Assembly: GCF_010389155.1 (NCBI RefSeq)
Contig: NC_057769.1
Coordinates: 17,360,735 to 17,424,734, forward strand
Source of the DNA: Erigeron canadensis
Lineage: Eukaryota > Streptophyta > Magnoliopsida > Asterales > Asteraceae
Direction of reading: 5' to 3'
Length of the DNA stretch: 64,000 nt
Made by a program: the position numbers and the translations under genes. A model generated the notes under the pieces. The model saw only the letters and a list, made by a program, of their open reading frames with translations. It was not told the DNA's origin and searched no databases. Position 1 is the first letter of the stretch. Each line of letters starts with the position of its first letter. Positions 23,322 through 35,785 of this stretch are shown one piece after another.

Positions 23322-25375
23322 ATGGCCACTGACTCAAGTGTTAACGATTCTTGTGAAGTTGCTGCTTCCACAAGTGAACTAAGTGTGGTGAATATATTAC
23401 CCTGCACGAGGAACCCAAAAACATGGTCACATTTTGATTTATGTGAGATGTCTAATGGAAAGCAGAAGGCCAGATGCAAACATTGTGGAAATTTTTTGGC
23501 TCCCGGTGCCAATTCCACTTTAAATTCGCATATTAATGACCATTGCAAGGTATTGAAAGGCACTACAACTTCAGGTCAATCACAAATGTCTAAAGAGGGG
23601 GGTATTTTTAATTACAGTGTGGAAAAGGTTCGTAAGAGGATGGCTGAATTTGTAATTCAACAGGGCTTGCCATTCAATCACTTTGAAAACCAACGATTGA
23701 CTTTGTTGATTCGTGAGACACTCCAACCTTCTTATACTCATGTAAGTCGTACTACCCTTAGAAAGCATTGTATAAACATGTGGAAAGAAGCTAAGGCACA
23801 ATTAATTTTGGATTTTGAAAAGTTAGAAACCTGTGTTAATTTAACCACTGACGTTTGGTCCGCCCCCCATGGTTTACCTGAATCGTATCTTTGTGTTACG
23901 GCACATTGGGTTGATCCAAAAACTTGGCAATTAATGAAACGCACAATTGCGTTTGAGATTTTTGGATATCCACATACCGGAAATGCTTTATTTCATATTT
24001 TAGATGAAGTGATACAAACGTATAAGTTGAAAAAAAAGATATTTTCAATTTCTTTTGATAATGCTTCAAATAATACAAGTGCAGTTCAAAAATTGAAGAT
24101 AAAGTATGAACCTATTATGAATGGTGTGTTTTATCATAGTAGATGTGTTGCACACATCATTAATTTAGTTGTGCAACATGGACTAGAGGTGCCCGCAATT
24201 AAGAAGGTAATAGAGATTTTTAAAGAAATGTTAAAAGATATTTTTGCAACTTCTAAAAGAAGACGTAAGGAGTATGAGAAGTTATGTAAGGATTTAAAGA
24301 AACCATGTCTTGGTCCTAATTGGGATGTACCGACTAGGTGGAACTCCACTTGGAAAATGTTAGATAGTGCTATTCAACAAAGAGCTACCTTAGAATTGTT
24401 TCATGACGGTCTTGTTTCGAAAGGTTTGGCCGAACAATTTCCTACTGTGGGTTGGGATAGTATCGTAAAATCAAACCAGTTACTTGAAGTTTTTAAAACC
24501 TCAACCACTATTTTGTCTGGAGTTTATTATCCCACTAGTAGTTTGGTACTAAAACATTTATATTTGATGTGTGGAAAATTAAACGACTTTCAGTTTGGGG
24601 GTAACGTTTATGAAACAATGATAGCTCCAATGAAAGCAAAGTTGAAAAATATTTTGAAGAAATGCCCTGCACAATTACTTGTGCTGCCGCGTTAAACCCG
24701 TGTATAAATGTTGCGGGTGTGGAGATGTTACTAGAAAACATATGTTATGATTTGGGTTTGAACGATAAGGATCCTAATTTCTCGGATAATGCAATTAAAC
24801 ATTTTAAAAAATGTTTGGAAGATATGTTTGATCTGTATTTGGTTAAATATGGTTCCACATCAAACATACGCCAAAAAATGGCTTCAGAGTCATCAAGCTC
24901 AAGATTGAGTAGCGAGCTAAATTTGTATAATAATTTGAGAAATGTTAGTAGTAAACGGTCTCGGGGTAACACACCAAGTAGTGAACTCGGAAGGTATATG
25001 GGAACCGACTTTTTGGCCACAATGCTTCCCGAAGAGTTTTCAAACTTTGATAATTTGGCTTGGTGGAAAGAAAAGGAAGCTCACTTTCCCGTTTTAGCCG
25101 CCATGGCACGTGATTTACTAAGTGTTCAAGCTTCCACGGTTGCTTCGGAGTCGGTTTTTTCTCTTAGTGGTAGGGTTTTATCGGTTAGAAGAACAAGGCT
25201 CACTCCAACTTCTCTTGAAACGTGCATTTGCTTGAAAGACTACTTGGACGCCGCGGAACGTATACAGCATGTGACTAGTCTTGAAGATCAACTTGCCATA
25301 GAAGAACCCATACATCTCTATGAAGTATCACAAGGAAAGGCCGCTCCACTTTCTGATGATGAACTTGATGAGTAA
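23322..25375 (+). pseudogene. hAT transposase (BED finger, hATC), one frameshift
   Basis: Start chosen at ATG 23322 (MATDSSVNDS, CCATGG context); an in-frame Met also exists at 23298. The BED-type zinc finger (CKHCGNFLAPGANSTL followed by HINDHC) lies at about residues 45-70. The RNase H-like core has its first Asp in NLTTDVWSAPHG and second in SISFDNASNNTS, followed by RCVAHIINLVV and PTRWNSTW. The frame ends after KLKNILKKCPAQ. The +1 frame continues with TCAAALNPCINVAGVE, then the C-terminal hATC region ASTVASESVFSLSGRVLS with the catalytic-region Glu. The switch coincides with the A run at 24645-24649, consistent with loss of one base. Total length (about 680 residues) is normal for the family. 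Everything else is intact, so this is either a young inactivation or a sequencing error in a homopolymer. Confidence 0.9.
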
Positions 25376-25454
25376 GTTATGTTTTGCTATTTTGTTTGTC
25401 TTGCTGTGTTTGTTTCTGTTTAAAGATAAATCAATTTGTAAGTTTTTGTTTGTG

Positions 25455-25910
25455 ATGCAGCTGATGTTGTTGCTGCTTGCTTGCAGTGCTGGTTGCTGAC
25501 TTGCTGCTACTCTTTAGTTTTATGTTTCCGCTACTGCTATTTCGGTGGTTTTTTATGTCTGCTACTTATGTTTCAGTTATGACAATATTTGTAATTTAAT
25601 CTTTCTGTTTATGTTGCTGCTAGTCTGCTACTGCCTGTTCTGCCTATCTTTCTGTTATGCTACTTATGACAATATTTAATCCTTTTCTGCTAGTTTATGT
25701 TTCTGCTTATCTTTCTGTTCTGCTACTTATGTTGCTGCTAGAAGCCTCCTGTTCTGTTCTGCTAAAAGCCTATGTTCGCCTACATATGTTGCTGCCTTCT
25801 GTTCTGCTACTTATGTTGCTGCTAGCCTGCTAGAAGCCTCCTATTCTGTTCATGTTTCTGTTTCTGCTACTTTGTTTTCTAGTCTGCTACTTATGTTTTT
25901 TGTTATTAAA
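25455..25910 (+). repeat. Degenerate TGCTACTTATGTTGCTG repeats
   Basis: Downstream of the hAT transposase there is an irregular array of TGTTCTGCTACTTATGTT, GCTGCTAG and AGAAGCCTCC blocks. It has no coding support and probably forms the 3' UTR region of the transposase transcript. Confidence 0.6.
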
Positions 25911-25969
25911 ACATGGATTTGTTATTTGTAATGTATTTAGCCTTCTGTTCGATCAGTTTTATAGCATAG

Positions 25970-26165
25970 GTTAATATTAACCTATTTTCGGTTAATTGGT
26001 ACCGGTTAACCGGTTAATAATAACCTTAATCGGTTATATAGGTTTGAGTTTTTTTACACAGTAACCGGTTATTAACCGGTATCGGTTAACCGATTTCGGT
26101 TAATTTTTTTAAAAAAAAAAACCGATTTCGGTTACTAGTAATAATAACCGGAACCGGTTAACTTG
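25970..26165. promoter_or_regulatory. Right subterminal ACCGGTT repeats of the hAT element
   Basis: Four exact ACCGGTT sites and several TCGGTTAA variants, in mirror arrangement to the left end. Confidence 0.65.
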
Positions 26166-26187
26166 TTTTTGCACCTCTAACTTGAGT

Positions 26188-27059
26188 GGTCATCTAATAT
26201 TTAGTCCATTTGTTTAACTTCGTCTCTCTCATCTTTTTTCTTCTAGTTCCCCTCCAGTTAACTCAAATTGTTTATTTATTTTATCTATTTAGTTTTAAAA
26301 TAGATAAAAATTCCACTATAGTCCATTTTTTAAAAAATTTCCAAAAATTCCTTTTCTCCCAAACCTTCCTAATTACCGTCGCCTCCCTCTTTTCTCCAGC
26401 CACCTTCACACACCAGTAGTGGTCAAAGACTCAAAGGTTGCTAACAAGTGAAGATCGATTCTTCATAGATTTGAGTAAATTTTTAGTTTAAAAATTAAAA
26501 AGAAATTTTAAATTGGGTTTGGGATTTGCTGAAAGTTAATGATGGTTTTGATTATTTAAATTGGGAGAGATGAAAGTTTAGAAGATGGGAAAATAAAGTT
26601 TTTAAGATATCTAATTTATCTATTTTAAAAATTCATAGAATGGTATATTGGTATAGTTATAGTTTTCAGTGTGGTCCCTGTCTTTACCCAAAATAAGTAC
26701 CAGTTAACTCAATTTCCAATAGTTTTATGATACGGTCCAACACCTATGTATTTTTTTTTTTAACTTTCAATCAACTCTATTATTATAAAGTAAACTACCG
26801 AGATGCTAGGAGTTTATAATATGGTTACCGAGAAATAAAAGAAACAAAAAGGAAATACAATCAGAGCATTCATATGTATTGTTTCATGGCATATAAAATA
26901 CATTTAATGGTCATATAATTTTGTTTCATGTATATTCTACTTTAAATCTCTTTTATTATATTTGGAAATCTTAAAAGAGATGGTGTCTTTTAAATCTCTT
27001 TTATGTCATGCTGGCATATGAAATACATTTAATGGTCATAGAACTTTGTTTTATGTATA
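26188..27059. other. Unassigned DNA with a tandem 125-bp duplication
   Basis: No supported ORF. A 48-bp block at 26888-26935 recurs at 27013-27060, and the linked 40-bp block at 26947-26986 recurs identically at 27472-27511. The second pair is separated by the Helitron-like insert at 27060. Confidence 0.6.
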
Positions 27060-27476
27060 TCTATAGTATATTATAAAGCAGATTTCTTCTATATTTTTAA
27101 TATTTAATTTAAATTTTCAATATTAATTTTAAAAATTTCCCTAAAATATCTCCCCCATCTATTCTATATTTACTTAAAATAATTATAATACCCCTTCTTC
27201 CTCCTCAAATCTCAACCAATCATTTTTTTTTCTCCTCCATAAATCATGTTATTCTTCTAATTCATTCAAAATTTTTTATCTCAAAAACCGTGCATCGATA
27301 AATTATAAAAATTATATGGGTGTTCTTATCGATATACTTTTGACGAATTTTTAAATCTGGAGGCGGAGCCCGTCTGGTAGATCACCCCATCACCGCTACC
27401 GCCGCCGCCGTCATTACATCACCACCCCGTCATAGATCACTTCCATCACCGTCGCAACGCATGGGTACCGTTCTCT
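27060..27476 (+). mobile_element. Small Helitron-like element, copy 2
   Basis: Begins TCTATAGTATATTATAAAGC and ends CGCAACGCATGGGTACCG then TTCTCT, resembling copy 1 in inverse orientation. It separates the two linked blocks of the tandem duplication by 400 bp relative to the uninterrupted copy, which shows an insertion. It contains GCC-rich CACCGCTACCGCCGCCGCC. Confidence 0.5.
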
Positions 27477-27524
27477 TTTATTATATTTGGAAATCTTAAA
27501 AGAGATGGTGTATATATTATTATA

Positions 27525-27556
27525 CTAGATGAATACCCGCGCGTTGCGGCGGGGCT
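27525..27556 (-). mobile_element. Helitron-like 3' end, copy 3
   Basis: The minus strand reads CCCCGCCGCAACGCGCGGG, a short hairpin, then TATTCATCTAG followed by T. This matches the Helitron rule of a subterminal hairpin and CTRR end inserted before T. The 5' end of the element is not identified; it would lie to the right. Confidence 0.45.
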
Positions 27557-27799
27557 TTACAACACTTTATCCGTTACGTCATGAGCTTTATCAGCACACG
27601 ATTAAATATCAAAAACATATGCATAACAGATATAAGTCGTTTTTATAGTAATTTGGAATGGAAATAAAAATTCAGATAAATAGCTAATCGTAGAAATTTG
27701 GAAATAAAAAATGAAACATATAACTAAGAAAATACATAATGGGGTGGAGGAATTATCCCAAAAACTCAAACACATAACTAACGACGTACAATGGTAATT

Positions 27800-27880
27800 C
27801 TAACATAGGGAAAACTGCACTTGGAATTTCCAGGTCGTTATAAGGAAGCCCGGGCTAAAAAAGGTGTAAATATCTTCATC
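27800..27880 (-). other. Candidate terminal exon of an unrecognised gene
   Basis: Preceded on the minus strand by a TTTCCTTTAG acceptor. It reads 26 codons (DEDIYTFFSPGFLITTWKFQ and on) and then TAG. It is in phase with the candidate exon at 28000-28121. I do not recognise the protein. It may be a captured gene fragment. Confidence 0.35.
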
Positions 27881-27999
27881 CTAAAGGAAACATAAATGAA
27901 TTGTTGCATCAGTGATAATTTTATGATCAACCGTTTACATGTATATCGTAGTCAAAAAATAGGCTTAGAATTTCCTATGTTTGACAGACTCGTATATAC

Positions 28000-28121
28000 C
28001 TTAGGTGATAGCCAGATAAGAACGATGAAAGAGCTGCCATGATGACATGTGGCAATTAACGAACCCAAAAGGGATTTCTCGGATCCTTTTTCAATATCAA
28101 TCTGTACTTGACCTTGATTCT
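28000..28121 (-). other. Candidate internal exon of an unrecognised gene
   Basis: 122 bases between a pyrimidine-rich TTCTATTAATTTGTAG acceptor and an AAG/GTATAT donor. One frame is open for 40 codons, with SLLGSLIATCHHGSSFIVL as a hydrophobic stretch. It joins in phase 0 to the exon at 27880. No family recognised. Confidence 0.4.
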
Positions 28122-28344
28122 CTACAAATTAATAGAAGGAATAATGGAGATGAAATTAACAAACACATAAATTCTGAAACTTTTGACCTCATTCCACATA
28201 AATGCAATAAACACTTGATCCAATTAGTTAATTTGCACGGTTGATCAAATAGACAAAACTTTATGCATTTCATTTTGAGTTTTAAGCTTTGCTGCCCCAT
28301 TTTGGATACAACATTGATACATAGCACAAACTAATGAGCTTTAT

Positions 28345-28538
28345 TGTAACACTCGTCGTTTAAAAGTATAGATTTCTAAAAACTTTCGTTTAACGGCGTC
28401 AAAAGAAAGCGGAAGTAAACTTTAAAAGTCCAAACCAGCAAAATATGTTTGTTTTATTCATTAATTGGTGTTACTAGCCATATCGTTAAAACAAGTCTAA
28501 ATGGAAACCCATCGAATACCCAACATTAATCAATCGAC
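28345..28538 (-). repeat. Gypsy C solo LTR, segment 1 (3' end)
   Basis: Starts TGTAACACTCGTCG on the plus strand, an LTR terminus of the same kind as gypsy A. It is interrupted at 28539 by copia D. The 5-base flank TTTAT (28340-28344) nearly matches CTTAT after the other end (53635-53639). Confidence 0.7.
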
Positions 28539-29254
28539 TGTTAGAATATATGAACATAAACATATAAGATCACGAATAAGTGCAACGGAAGAAATCGAAA
28601 CATATATGCAATCATATTAATTAACAAAGAGAGAATTGAGACGTGTACCTTATATGCAAAGATCCAATTGAAATAATAATAATAAGATTATTATTAATGC
28701 TTAGGATTTAAAGCAAAATCCCTCCACGATCGCACACTAAACACCTCGAATAATGTATGCTAGTACCCCGATCACGAACCTAAACAACCCTTTGTTTAAA
28801 AACCCTAAACTAAAAGTCGAAACCGAAAACCCTTTTGGGGAGGGGGTTCGGCCGAAACAAGAGAAGAGGGAGAGAGAGAGGAGAATTTGTTTGTGAATGA
28901 ATGAATGAAAAACTTAGGATTTAACCCTTGTATTTATAGGGTAATTTTAGGTTAACATTACTTGGAAATTAAGCAACATCAAGGCTTTGGAAAGCCTTGA
29001 TGAAACCGTCCCATGTCATGGACCTAGGTCCAAGCCCACTTTCCAATTTTCATATTTTAATCCTCCTTTTTAATTAATTAAATATAATTAATCCTTTAAC
29101 TATGTTTAATTAATTATTTCGTGATCAAACTAATTAATATATTACTTTAATATATCAATTGTTATTATCGAGTTACCGTGTCATTTCTTGTGACCCCGTA
29201 GGCTTAAATTATTCCCGGATATGCGACTTATAATAATATGATCATATGCCAACA
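28539..29254 (-). repeat. 3' LTR of copia D
   Basis: Begins TGTTAGAATATATG and ends ATATGCCAACA on the plus strand. About 14 differences by eye from the 5' LTR. Confidence 0.95.
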
Positions 29255-29265
29255 GCTCCCACTTG
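29255..29265 (-). other. Polypurine tract of copia D
   Basis: The minus strand reads AAGTGGGAGC directly before the 3' LTR start TGTTGGCATATG, the expected plus-strand primer. Confidence 0.75.
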
Positions 29266-30124
29266 AGCATGTTATTATAAACGCAATAACATTGGTTGGC
29301 GTCTAGCAACACTCCAATGCTCCCGGAAATATTTAAGAATAGATTCTTAAATTGCCAAGTCGAAATGATTTAGTCTTTAATATCCCTTTGTTCAGATACC
29401 CTTGTTAATTATGAATATGGATCAATGTCATTTCATAATTTAACGATTATGTTTCTCATTTCTACAATTAATCAAGATTACCAAATTAGCCAAGAATCCT
29501 CTTGAGTTCATTTGGGTACGGCCATACAAACATCTTAATTATTTATTGAGGGGCCCAATTGGTATCATACTTCAGTTACAAATTGAAGGAACAAATCCTG
29601 TATTGACTACAAGTGTCTGGCCATGTCGTTTCTTAACATTTCTGAAAATAGCCCTTTATTACTGCCTTGTTCAGGACAGTTAGGAACTATATCAAGAAAT
29701 GCAATCCACACATGCATAACTCACATGTATTTCAAGTCAAAGGATAAATAAAGTAACCATTTCACGAATTTCATTTAATGACGCCAATCCATAAAATGAT
29801 AATTCGTTCTGTGGGGTAAGTCTAATATTCACCTTTTGAATATCATGTGAGTTTGGTACGATCCACCATCTTCAAAATATTTCTTTAAATATTTTCACCA
29901 ATCTCTCACAATTGTCTTACTTTAATCATATTCCCATATAATTAATCGACAATAGACATTTTGAATATTCAACTAATATTCATGGATTTAAACATGCAAA
30001 TATAGGACACAATTATTATAAAAATGAAACCACTTATACTGTGTATAAAAATTCACTTATTGAAAATAACAATTGTTTAACATCCCATTATCTAAATACT
30101 AATCACAGATTTACATGAAATAAC
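29266..30124 (-). other. Copia D 3' untranslated region
   Basis: About 860 bp without a supported frame between the pol stop and the PPT. Confidence 0.6.
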
Positions 30125-33100
30125 TTAGCAATATCTAAGACCTAAGCCTTCTGCATGCTTGTTGAGCTTTCCCTTCGACAATGCCTTTGTAAAAGGATCC
30201 GCCAAGTTATTATCTGTGTGAACTTTGAGTAAATTGATTTCACGTGATTCGATTTGCTCTCGAACATAGTGATATCTTCTTTGGTAATGTCTGGCACCCT
30301 TTTGAACCCCAGGTTCATTGGCAATGACAATTGCTCCAGAATTATCACAGTACAGATCCATAGGTGTATTATTTGATGGCATCACATGAAGCCCAGAAAT
30401 AAACTTTCTGATCCAGACAGCTTCCATTGCTGCATCCGAAGCAGCTATATACTCAGACTCTGTAGCCGACATAGCAACGGTAGATTGCTTCTTGCTCTTC
30501 CAATCTACTGCTCCTCCATTTAAAATGAAGAAATACCCTGACTGAGACTTGGTATCATCCTTATCAGTCTGAAATCCAGCATCACAGTATCCAGTAACTT
30601 TAAGCTCTTGATCCGGATTTCCTCCATACACCAAAAACAATTCTTTAGTAGCACCCATGTACTTAAGAATGTTTTTCACAGCAGTCCAATGATCCTCTCC
30701 AGGATTTTGCTGATATCGGCTTACAATATTTTGCGCGAACGCAATGTCAGGTCTAGTGCATCTAACCGCATACATGATAGAACCCACTGCCGAAGCATAA
30801 GGAACTCTCTTCATATGCTCCACCTCTTCAGGTGTAGAAGCACCATTCTTGTTGGATAAATTAAGTCCTTCTTGCATAGGCAAGTTCCCGCGCTTAGAAT
30901 TTTCCATCTTGAATCTCTTCAAGATTTTATCTATATACGCACTTTGACTCAATCCAATCAACCGTTTACTTCTATCTCTATAGATTTTGATTCCAAGTAT
31001 GAATGCTGCTTCACCCAAGTCTTTCATAGCAAAACACTTTCCAAGATAAGATTTAACGTCTTTCAACATTGGAATGTGATAGTCTATTATTAATATGTCA
31101 TCGACATACAAGACAAGGAAAGTAACATTACTCCCACTAGCTCTGTGATATACACATGGCTCATCAGGATTCTGAACAAAATCAAACTTTTTGATTTCTT
31201 CATCAAACCTTTTATTCCAACTTCTTGATGCTTGCTTTAGTCCATAAATGGATCTTTGAAGTTTGCATACTTTGTTGGGATGTTTTGGATCTACAAAACC
31301 TTCAGGTTGGTCCATATAGACTTCCTTGTCTAGAAAACCATTCAAGAAAGCGGTTTTGACATCCATTTGCCATATCTCAAAGTCATAGTACGCCGCTATG
31401 GCTAAGATGATCCTAATAGCTCTAATGTCCGCAACCGGAGAAAAGGTTTCTTCATAATCAACTCCAAAAAGTTGAGTATAACCTTTCGCCACAAGACGAG
31501 CTTTATAGGTGTGTATATTTCCATCCATGTCGGTCTTCTTCTTGAAGATCCATTTACACCCAACGGTTCTACCATTTGGTGGAAGATCAACCAAGCTCCA
31601 GACTTGATTGTCTTTCATGGATTTCAATTCCACATTCGCAGCTTCAAGCCATTTTTCAGATTCCGGATCTGATAATGCAACATTGAAATTAGGAGGTTCA
31701 TTCAAGTCTCCTACCACGTGTTGTTCAGACTCAATCATAAGATTTAATCTTTCACGAGCACGTATAGTCCTTGAGGACTTACGAGGTGGAATTGCTTCAT
31801 CTTCAACTTGAAGTTCATCTTGAGATTCATCTCTTTGAACATTTTCCCCCCCAAGTTGAAGAATGCTAGTATCTTTAGAAGTTGACACATCTTCTTGATG
31901 CTCATCAAGTTCAACAATCCTCCCACTGTCTTCTTGAGATATGAGTTTCTTTTCAAAGAACTCAGCATATCGATGAACCTTGACAGTGTTTTCCATAGGA
32001 AAGTAGAAGTAGTAACCCATCGTTTCCTTTGGGTATCCTACAAAGATGCACTTGACAGATCTAGGTGCAAGCTTGTCAGGCGTATCTCGTTTCATGAGCG
32101 CCTCACATCCCCAGACCTTTAAGTAAGACAATTGAGGAACATTCCCATGCCACAATTCATGCGGTGTCTTGTCAACTTTCTTAGTTGGAACCATATTGAG
32201 AATGCGAACAACAGTCTCAAGGGCATAATCCCAAAACGAAAAAGGAAGAGTCGTATGAATCATCATTGATCGAACCATTTCCAACAAGGTTCGATTCCTC
32301 CTCTCCGAAATACCATCGTGTTGAGGAGTATATGGAGGAGTAAGCTGTTGAACTATTCCACAAGCTTTAAGATAATCCTTAAACTCTTGACTCAAGTATT
32401 CACCACCTCGATCCGAACGGAGGATCTTGATGGTTTTACCGAGTTGATTCTCCACTTCACTTTTAAATTCCTTGAATGTTCAAAGACTTCATGTTTATGC
32501 TTAATCAAGTAAACATAACCATAACGACTGAAATCATCCGTAAAAGTGACGAAATAGCTAGCACCTTTCCTTGACACATGTCTAAATGGGTCACATACAT
32601 CCGAATGTATTAGTCCAAGTAGATCTTTAGCCCTTTCCGGTTTATTTGGAAAAGGTTTCCTTGTCATTTTGCCAGAAACACAAGACACGCATTTTTCAAA
32701 TGATTCATCATTTGATTGCAAGACACCGTCCCTTTGAAGTCTTTCAATGCGTTTCTTGCCAACATGAGCAAGCCGACAATGCCAAAGATAGGTCGAGTCC
32801 AAGGTGGACTTGACTCGTTTGCTAACTTGATACATTGAATTATCCTTTGAATCACAACCACGCATATCAATTTCATAAATACCATCACAAGCAATAGCAT
32901 CAAAATAATGAACATTATTTCGAGAAACTGAAATTCCAATATCATTAAAGACATTAACGTAACCGTTGTTTTTTAACAAAGAAACTGTAATAACACCTCT
33001 AGTAATAGAAGGTGCATAATGACAATCGTTCAAGACAATTATTAAACCACTAGGTAAAACCAAATGATAATCTCCGATCTCTTCCACAGCTGCAGGTAGG

Positions 33101-34137
33101 CCATTTCCTACGAACAGTTGTAAAGATCCCGGCTTCAGTTTCTTTCCTCTTCTAAGCCCCTGTAAAGAATTACAGATATGAGTACCACAACCAGTGTCAT
33201 AAACCCATGAATTCTGCTTAGAAAATGAATATAATTCAATGGTGAAGAACATACCTGAAGTCCCGGACGTACCGGGCTGCTTCTTCTTCAACTCAGCAAG
33301 ATACTTGGGACAATTCTGCTTCCAATGACCCACTTCATTACAATGGTAATAGGGTAGGTTCTTAGCGGGATGTTCCTTCTTCGCCGGAGGGGTCTTCTTA
33401 GGTTTAGGAGCAGCAACTTGCTTTCCTTTGCCGTCAGCCTTGCCCTTTCCCTTCGGTTGTTTGCCTTTTTGGACCTTACCCCCCTTTATCATGAGACAAT
33501 TGGGAGTAGCAGTTTTCTTTGGTAACTTCTTTTCAAATTCAACAGGCATTGCAAGAAGTTCCGGAACGGTTTTATCCATGCTATGCATAGTATAATTGCG
33601 TCCGAATTCTTCAAAATCCTTAGATAAGGACTTGAGAATCAAACCAATTTGTACTTGCTTTGCATAAGGAAATTTCAACCTTTCCAACTGCTCAAAGTAT
33701 CCTTTCATCTTAAGGATATGAGCGCTCACCGGTGTTCCTTGTTCATGTCGCAAGTCATGGAGTACATCGATAAGATCGTATAACTCCACACCAGCTTGCT
33801 TCTCGAACATAGACTTGAGTTTAGTAAGCATATCACACGGAAATGAATGCTCAAATTGCCTTTGTAGGTCAGCATTCATGCTTCCCAACATCAGACAAGC
33901 GACCTCATTATGTCTATCATATGCAGCCGCATATTCCGCTAATGCTTCAGTAGAAGCATTGGCAGCAGGAGCAACGGGTCTTGGCTCTTCAAGGACTTGG
34001 TACTTTCTCTCAGCTCTCAAAACAATCCGGAGCCGACGATACCAATCATTGAAATTCGGTCCAGAAAGCTTTTCCCTTTCCAACATCAGCCTGAACGCCG
34101 ATTGATGTATGTTTTGAGTGGTATTGATTGTTGCCAT
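30125..34137 (-). pseudogene. Copia D gag-pol polyprotein (one frameshift)
   Basis: Starts at the Met of MATINTTQNIHQSAF (34137). Gag (UBN2-like, about residues 10-230) is followed by a Lys-rich linker. The zinc knuckle HCNEVGHWKQNC has lost its first Cys (YYHC instead of C..C). Protease DTG lies in WVYDTGCGTHIC (about 310). The pre-integrase HCRLAHVGKKRIERL and the first two catalytic Asp of integrase (LIHSDVCDPF, FTDDFSRYGYVY) follow. The first frame derails after KHKHEVFE because of a one-base deletion near 32478. The second frame (32455-30125) carries SDRGGEYLS, the integrase Glu in [14 protein letters not shown] with DVKTAFLNG and YVDDILI, and RNase H with [18 protein letters not shown] and [10 protein letters not shown]. 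The order PR-IN-RT-RH defines Ty1/copia. All domains are otherwise present. Confidence 0.95.
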
Positions 34138-35785
34138 CTACAAAACAGACAAAAAGTTCAATTATCAGTATTTCGATAATTACCCTTAATAAATGTAATT
34201 TTACCCTTGTTAAATTCATCTAACAAATTACTTTCACTAAGGCTAGGATCCAACTTGACATACAATCATTTCATCAGTTGATCTGCTAGAAATGACGACA
34301 TTCAAAAGGTAATCGAGAATCGATAATTGCATTCATGCAACTCCAAGGTTTATGGGACTTACAACAACACTGTAAAGGGGTATTAAGTGTTTTGTAAACA
34401 TGTTTTGTCCCATCTTATGCCACGGGTTAAGGTCTCACCTCTTAACTTGTTTTAAGTCGCCCAATTAAGAACATGTAGATAGTCCACCGCTGTCTCACAA
34501 CGAGTGGTAATCCACCTTGAAGAGATACAATTCACCTACGTCTCACGTAGAGCAAAAAGCACTGGCAAGTGTTCTTAGCAAAGTGGGTGGCATTGACTTA
34601 ACTTTAAATGGGTAATGCATTTGATGTGAATCAAAAGTTTATGTTTTGAAGACTCATGCATAATCTTCGAAACATAATATTTAATAAAATCATTTTTATA
34701 GTCTTACAACACAAGAGAGCTCGGTAGCTCCATTTGAACGCACAAAGAAGCGCAAGGGCAAAGGTATGCGATAAACGCGATTTAAAAACCCGTCCTTTTA
34801 GAAGGCTAGCGCACTCCGACTGATACCTCTCTTAGAGTTTGTTCAAATGGGTGAGCCGGTGTATCTCAAGGTTGCATGACTCTAATTTTATTAATGAAAT
34901 CTCTATTTCGATAGTTCTTAGTCAAGTTTATTTTCAAAACCAATTTTTGCATCACCTTTATACAGCTTATAAACAAAATACAAAAATTAATAAACTTATT
35001 AATTACCGAACTATTTAATCAAATTAAAAATTAAGGTGGGCCACCTAAACATGGTCACTATGGTTCATGCAAAAGTTCAATCACGGCTCCCCCTTCCGAA
35101 GAAGAGGACCACATGCATCAAGTTACCTTGATTGCGTAAGCCTTTAAACAAAACAAGTTGCAAATAAAACACATATACTTGCTGTCTGGAAATTTCCAGC
35201 AGCTTGATGACCAGTGTACACCTGTTTCTGGTCCGATTCAGCTTTCGACCAAAACTACAAAGTTGTAGCCCTATGTGTTGGGCTTCTACAGTCCAAAGCA
35301 AGACTCCTAACTCATTACAGATTATTTGATATGATTTTTCTAATAAACTGTCGCACATCAGAAAATTTACACGCAAAAATCACATTGTCACATAATTATC
35401 TAATAGTTAACCCTAATTATTGGATCAACATGCTTTGCATAATATAACTCTTTATATATCCAGTAAAATCACAATAAACTTTTGCATGAATTTCTTGTGA
35501 TTTTACTATTTATTTAACAATAAATTAAACGATACACATAATCATGCAATTCATCACATAATTTATATCAATTCACAATTCAAAACTTGTTTGAGGGTTT
35601 CAATCTCCATTGAACAAGTTTAAAACTTTTAATTAAACAAAACCCTAATTTTTATTTAATTAAAATTGAAATTAATAATTAATTAATTAAAATGAGAAAA
35701 CCACTTTAATTAATTAATTAAAATTCAACCAACCCTTAAACCCCCCTTCAAGTTTTGATCTTTGTAATTAATAGATTACATATGT
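34138..35785 (-). other. Copia D untranslated leader
   Basis: 1.65 kb between PBS and gag. No supported ORF; AT-rich near the PBS. Confidence 0.6.

Larger units (their letters stand above)
22714..26179 (+). mobile_element. hAT DNA transposon (3466 bp)
   Basis: Terminal TAGAGGTGCA inverted repeats lie at both ends. The 8-bp flanks ACTAGAGT (22706-22713) and ACTTGAGT (26180-26187) match at 7 of 8. Both ends carry clustered ACCGGTT palindromes. It contains one transposase gene with a BED zinc finger and a hATC dimerisation region, interrupted by a single frameshift. It is a complete structural unit and was probably autonomous recently. Confidence 0.9.

Noticed and set aside
26210..26419. 69-codon plus-strand ORF with hydrophobic start
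   Set aside because: Phe/Leu-rich translation of a pyrimidine-rich stretch; no family recognised.
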